Source: Clostridia bacterium
GTDB lineage: Bacteria; Bacillota; Clostridia; Oscillospirales; SIG627
Assembly: GCA_017453605.1 (NCBI GenBank)
Contig: JAFTEP010000222.1
Span: forward strand, 1 to 8,750
DNA: 8,750 nucleotides
Reading direction: 5' to 3'
Within the stretch, counting starts at the first letter, position 1. The number at the start of each line of letters is the position of its first letter. The notes under the pieces are model-generated. The model was not told where the DNA came from and made no database searches. It saw only the letters and a program-made list of their open reading frames with translations. A program made the translations under genes and the position numbers. Positions 5,935 to 8,750 of this stretch are shown here, piece after piece.

Positions 5935-6767
5935 AACCAGATCCCTCCGTTCTGCTCGCCGTCCGTGCCGGCATCATGGTCCGGCTGAGGCTTTTTATTG
6001 TCGCGGTTGAGACTTATGACGTAGTCCGAACCCGACCTTGAATAAGATATCCTCCCGGTGCTGACAAGCTCCAGAAGCGCAAGAAACGTGGCGACCAGAT
6101 CCGGCTTCGTGCGGTTTTTCTCGCCTTCGAACAAAGCCGAAAACGACACGCTGTTCCCGAGCGGGATCGCGCGGACCATCCTTTTGAGGATGTAGATGAT
6201 CTTCGATTCGACGGAGACGGTTTTCGCGACGAAAACTCCCGCGACGGAATCGATCTTTCTCTTTTCCTTCTCTTCCTTGACGTCGGCGTGCATGGCGTGC
6301 ATTGCCTCGGAGAGAACGGACTTGTCGTAGAACGGGACCTCGTACCTGACCTGAAGAGGCTTCGGCGTCGGATAATAGCGCATATAGAACCTTCGCTCGA
6401 GATCACTCAGCCTGAGTGCGGCGTCGCGGATGAAGGAATATGCGATCAGAGCTTCGACGAGCTCTTTTCTCGGATCCTCTCCGTCAGTCTCCTCCTTGGG
6501 GAGAAGCATCTTTGATTTGATGTAAAGAAGCTCCGCCGCCATAACGATGAACTCGCTCGCTACCTCCACGTTGTTCTCGTTCATCATCTGGATGTGATCT
6601 AAATACTGTTCGAGGATCAGCGAGATCGGGATATCGTATATGTCTATCTTCTGCTTTGTGATGAGCGTCAGGAGAAGATCGAGCGGTCCGTCGAAGGCGT
6701 CGAGCCGGAAGCTCAGAGCCAAAGACGGCGCGGGAGCGTCCGGGATAAGTTCATTCATGGCACTCAT
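5931..6767 (-). CDS. scpA: Segregation and condensation protein A (kleisin)
   Basis: 278 residues. The N-terminal kleisin helices show the hallmark FDGPLDLLLTLITKQKIDIY (25-44), followed by DIPISLILEQYLDHI and ASEFIVMAAELLYIKSKMLLP. The C-terminal winged helix that binds the SMC head includes FEGEKNRTKPDLVATFLALLEL. The middle (about 145-175) is charged and variable, as usual. ScpA bridges the two SMC heads and carries the ScpB dimer. The ATG at 6767 overlaps the stop of the M50 gene (ATGA); a second ATG three codons on is a possible alternative. A short polar tail (about residues 258-275) precedes the overlap with scpB. Confidence 0.96.
   Translation of the reverse strand: MSAMNELIPDAPAPSLALSFRLDAFDGPLDLLLTLITKQKIDIYDIPISLILEQYLDHIQMMNENNVEVASEFIVMAAELLYIKSKMLLPKEETDGEDPRKELVEALIAYSFIRDAALRLSDLERRFYMRYYPTPKPLQVRYEVPFYDKSVLSEAMHAMHADVKEEKEKRKIDSVAGVFVAKTVSVESKIIYILKRMVRAIPLGNSVSFSALFEGEKNRTKPDLVATFLALLELVSTGRISYSRSGSDYVISLNRDNKKPQPDHDAGTDGEQNGGIWF
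5943..5948 (-). promoter_or_regulatory. Shine-Dalgarno site for scpB
   Basis: GGAGGG on the - strand, 8 nt before the TTG at 5934, is the strongest ribosome site in the operon. It decides in favour of the TTG start of scpB. Confidence 0.8.
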
Positions 6768-7474
6768 AGGAAGAACAGCACTTTTTCAGCGACCCACAGA
6801 AAGGCGTTCGTGATGACCCCGGAGACAAAGGAAAGAGGTCCGTCGAGCAGGCCGATCCAGATCAGAACAAACAGACCGATCATGAAATAGCGCTCGTAGC
6901 GACGCAGTTTCATCTGGGTCTCGAGGGGAACGAAGCAATAAAGGATCTTCGAGCCGTCCAGCGGCGGGATCGGGATAAGATTGAAGATCGCGAGGTTGAC
7001 GTTGAGAACGACAAAATAAAACAGCACGTTGGCGATCAGACCCAGAAGCCTCAGAACAAAATCCGAAGTATCGAACGAGACGGAATTGGAAGCGATGCAA
7101 ACGAAAGCGTAATATAAAAACGAAAAGATGAACGCGAGGATCAGATTCGAGAGAGGTCCGGCGACGGAAACGACCGCCATTCCCTTGCGCGAGTTCTTGA
7201 ATCTGAGAGGATTGACCGGGACCGGCTTGGCGTAACCGAAGCCGACGGTCATCATCATAAGAAAGCCGATCGGATGGATGTGGGATAAAGGATTGAGAGT
7301 CATCCTGCCGGAAAGGCGCGCCGTATCGTCGCCGAGCTTGTTGGCGGTCCAGGCGTGAGCGTATTCGTGGAAGCTCAGAGAAAAGAGGATGACAGGCAGA
7401 CAACAAAGAACGTCTATTATCGCTTCCCTGACGTCTCCTCCGCTCTGAATTGCATAGATGAGCGAGCTGAGCAC
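6764..7474 (-). CDS. M50 (site-2-type) zinc metalloprotease, membrane
   Basis: 236 residues, nearly all membrane helices. The zinc and catalytic motif HEYAH is at 36-40 in FSLSFHEYAHAWTANKLGDD, with the usual downstream RLSGRMTLNPLSHIHPIG. The third zinc ligand lies in NLIPIPPLDG (Asp173). A further family segment is AVVSVAGPLSNLILA (100-114). Short M50 proteins of this type lack PDZ domains. The family cuts substrates within the membrane, often anti-sigma factors or leftover signal peptides; the substrate here cannot be read. The start is GTG at 7474 with GGAGG 8 nt upstream; it shares one base with the stop of the SpoU gene (TAGTG). The end overlaps scpA (ATGA). Position between a SpoU methylase and scpA is consistent with clostridial core gene order. 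Confidence 0.93.
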   Translation of the reverse strand: MLSSLIYAIQSGGDVREAIIDVLCCLPVILFSLSFHEYAHAWTANKLGDDTARLSGRMTLNPLSHIHPIGFLMMMTVGFGYAKPVPVNPLRFKNSRKGMAVVSVAGPLSNLILAFIFSFLYYAFVCIASNSVSFDTSDFVLRLLGLIANVLFYFVVLNVNLAIFNLIPIPPLDGSKILYCFVPLETQMKLRRYERYFMIGLFVLIWIGLLDGPLSFVSGVITNAFLWVAEKVLFFL

Positions 7475-8292
7475 TATTTGTTCCTCCGGGGATGATTTTT
7501 TGATGTGTCCGAAGAGTGAGATGAGCGGAACTTGTTCGCCCTCTCCTGGCGGTTGAACTCGAAGCCGAAGACCGAAGCCGCAGCGGAAGCGGAAAGAGAA
7601 CGGTTGAAGTTGCGTCCGTAACCGATGCGGATCTTCTTGTCGGCGTTTTCCAAAAGTGCGTGGGAGATCCCGCGCCTCTCGCCGCCGATAACAAGAAGCA
7701 TCGGGCGGGAAAGCTTTGTGCGGTGGAGTGGTTCGGCGTCCTTCTCGTCGGCGCAGACTATCTTGATCCCGTTTTCGCGGCAGAGACGGAAAAGTTCGTT
7801 CTCGTCGTCGCAGACGGCGCAGTCGATAAGCTCTGTCGCGCCCGCGGAAGCGCGGACGGTGACGGAAGCGGCACTCATCCAGCTTCGGGGACTGAGGATC
7901 ATGCCGTCGGCGCCGAAAGCGTATAAACTCCTGACGCAGTCGCCGAAGTTATAGGGATCCTCCAGTCCGCAGAGCATGAAGAAAAAGCCGTCTTTTTTGG
8001 AGAGAAGTTCAGAAAGCGAAACTAACTTTCTTTCCCCCACCCTCGCGGCGATACCGCCGTTGTTCGCGCCGGAAAATTCGCGCGAGAAATCCTCCGCGCT
8101 CTTTTCGGTGACTGCGATCCCTTTTTCGGCGCAGAGAGACAGGACCTGCGCGGCGTTCTTGTTCTCGCGGTCGCAGGAATCGGAAACGACGACTTCATAA
8201 ACTTCACGCGAAGAGCCTTTGAGGACGGTGAGAACGGAAAGAGCGCCCTCGACAAAAGAGGAGTCGGCGTACTTTTCTTCGGGAGTTTTCAC
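7474..8292 (-). CDS. SpoU-family RNA 2'-O-methyltransferase (TrmH/RlmB-like)
   Basis: 272 residues. An N-terminal substrate domain (about 1-95) includes the start EGALSVLTVLK and NNGGIAARV. The knotted SPOUT domain follows. Motif 1 is NFGDCVRSLYAFGADG (Asn115, Arg121), motif 2 is VIGGERRGIS (201-210), and the position of motif 3 reads FNRSLSASAAASVFGFEF. The family methylates ribose 2'-OH in rRNA or tRNA using S-adenosylmethionine, with the cofactor in a C-terminal trefoil knot. Motif 3 differs from the usual SLNVSVA, so the exact substrate is uncertain and no symbol is given. The last 20 residues or so are polar and low in complexity. The start is GTG at 8292, which overlaps the stop of yebC (GTGA). 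Confidence 0.88.
   Translation of the reverse strand: MKTPEEKYADSSFVEGALSVLTVLKGSSREVYEVVVSDSCDRENKNAAQVLSLCAEKGIAVTEKSAEDFSREFSGANNGGIAARVGERKLVSLSELLSKKDGFFFMLCGLEDPYNFGDCVRSLYAFGADGMILSPRSWMSAASVTVRASAGATELIDCAVCDDENELFRLCRENGIKIVCADEKDAEPLHRTKLSRPMLLVIGGERRGISHALLENADKKIRIGYGRNFNRSLSASAAASVFGFEFNRQERANKFRSSHSSDTSKNHPRRNK
7483..7487 (-). promoter_or_regulatory. Shine-Dalgarno site for the M50 gene
   Basis: GGAGG on the - strand, 8 nt before the GTG at 7474. It supports the non-ATG start and lies inside the last codons of the SpoU gene. Confidence 0.75.
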
Positions 8293-8750
8293 TCGTTGTT
8301 TTCCCAGTTGTGGTAGACGTCCTGGACGTCGTCGTTCTCGTCGAGCATATCGAGAAGCTTGTTCATCTTGACGACGTCGTCCTCGTTTGTGAGAGTGACG
8401 TAGCTTGCGGGGATCTTGTCCTCCTGCGCGGAGACGATCTTGTAGCCGGCGGTTTCGAGAGCGTCCTTGACGTCGTAGACAGCGTTCGTTTCCGTGGTGA
8501 CGACGTAGACGTCGTCCTCGAACTTCATGTCGTCGGCGCCCGCCTCGAGAGCGTCCTCCATGAGCTTGTCCTCGTCGACGTCCTCGGGGTCGATGATGAT
8601 GACGCCCTTGTCGGTGAACATGAAGGAGACGCAGCCGGTCGTGCCGAGATTGCCGCCGAACTTGTCGAAGTAGTGCCTCAGATCGCTGCTGGTGCGGTTG
8701 CGGTTGTCGGTGGTGGCGACGACGATGACGGCGATTCCGCTCGGTCCGTA
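8289..8750 (-). CDS. yebC: YebC/PmpR family regulator (5' end outside window)
   Basis: The frame is open to the right edge and 153 residues are visible, about the last two thirds of the usual 240. An ATG at 8621 is internal: the coding continues upstream with YGPSGIAVIVVATTDNRNRT and GGNLGTTGCVSFMF, both classic YebC segments. The end has the acidic NKLLDMLDENDDVQDVYHN typical of the family. YebC proteins were first described as DNA-binding regulators; later work links some members to translation of hard-to-decode stretches such as polyproline. Which applies here cannot be told. It is the first visible gene of the - strand operon and overlaps the SpoU gene by 4 nt. Confidence 0.94.
   Translation of the reverse strand, partial: YGPSGIAVIVVATTDNRNRTSSDLRHYFDKFGGNLGTTGCVSFMFTDKGVIIIDPEDVDEDKLMEDALEAGADDMKFEDDVYVVTTETNAVYDVKDALETAGYKIVSAQEDKIPASYVTLTNEDDVVKMNKLLDMLDENDDVQDVYHNWENNE

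Noticed and set aside
6014..6406. Arg/Ser-rich - strand frame inside scpA, and a similar one at 6786-7694
   Set aside because: Both are shadows of well-identified genes in another frame of the same strand.
1..8750. CRISPR arrays, insertion sequences, tRNA or rRNA genes, defence islands
   Set aside because: No regularly spaced repeats, transposase motifs, tRNA-like folds other than tmRNA, or defence gene motifs were seen.

Overview
The window looks like a piece of a chromosome from a spore-forming Bacillota of class Clostridia (probably an uncultured gut lineage; GC a little over half). This rests on gene content and order: a YtfI/YtfJ (GerW) sporulation pair, a serine D,D-carboxypeptidase next to an RluB-type pseudouridine synthase, ScpA/ScpB, an M50 protease, a SpoU methyltransferase and a YebC protein. 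The scpA-scpB / carboxypeptidase / rluB order resembles that of Bacillus. A more exact taxonomic placement is not supported by what I can see.

Layout. Positions 1-813 (+ strand) hold the end of a phage lysis module: the C-terminal SH3-like domain of an endolysin, a small Cys-rich one-helix protein that starts on the endolysin stop codon, and an LLH-type holin, closed by a strong intrinsic terminator at 771-813. Positions 814-900 hold nothing I can identify. Positions 901-1245 (- strand) are a complete tmRNA gene (ssrA) with encoded CCA and a readable proteolysis tag, and its promoter (TTGACT, 17 bp, TATAAT) lies at 1279-1307. From 1285 to the right edge, ten protein genes on the - strand are packed head to tail. 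In transcription order they are yebC (partial), a SpoU-family RNA methyltransferase, an M50 site-2-type protease, scpA, scpB, a Gfo/Idh/MocA oxidoreductase, a DUF2953 (YtfI-like) protein, ytfJ/gerW, a D-Ala-D-Ala carboxypeptidase and rluB.

How it fits together. The - strand genes look like one long operon or a few overlapping ones. Four successive junctions are start/stop overlaps (GTGA, TAGTG, ATGA, TTGA), two are 32-34 nt overlaps, and the remaining gaps are 22-71 nt. I see no terminator between rluB and ssrA, so operon transcripts may run into ssrA and stop only at the hairpin at 771-813, which is symmetric enough to act in both directions. Chromosome segregation (ScpAB), RNA modification (SpoU, RluB), wall and spore functions (carboxypeptidase, YtfI, YtfJ) and membrane proteolysis (M50) are mixed, as is common for core genes in this class.

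The most notable points are the likely prophage boundary at the 3' end of ssrA, the Cys-rich lysis-module ORF that runs on through most of the holin gene in another frame, the sugar-dehydrogenase-type gene inside the scpAB operon, and the non-canonical third motif of the SpoU methyltransferase. I found no CRISPR array, insertion sequence, rRNA or tRNA gene, and no clear sign of a wholly new system; most of the window is ordinary core genome.
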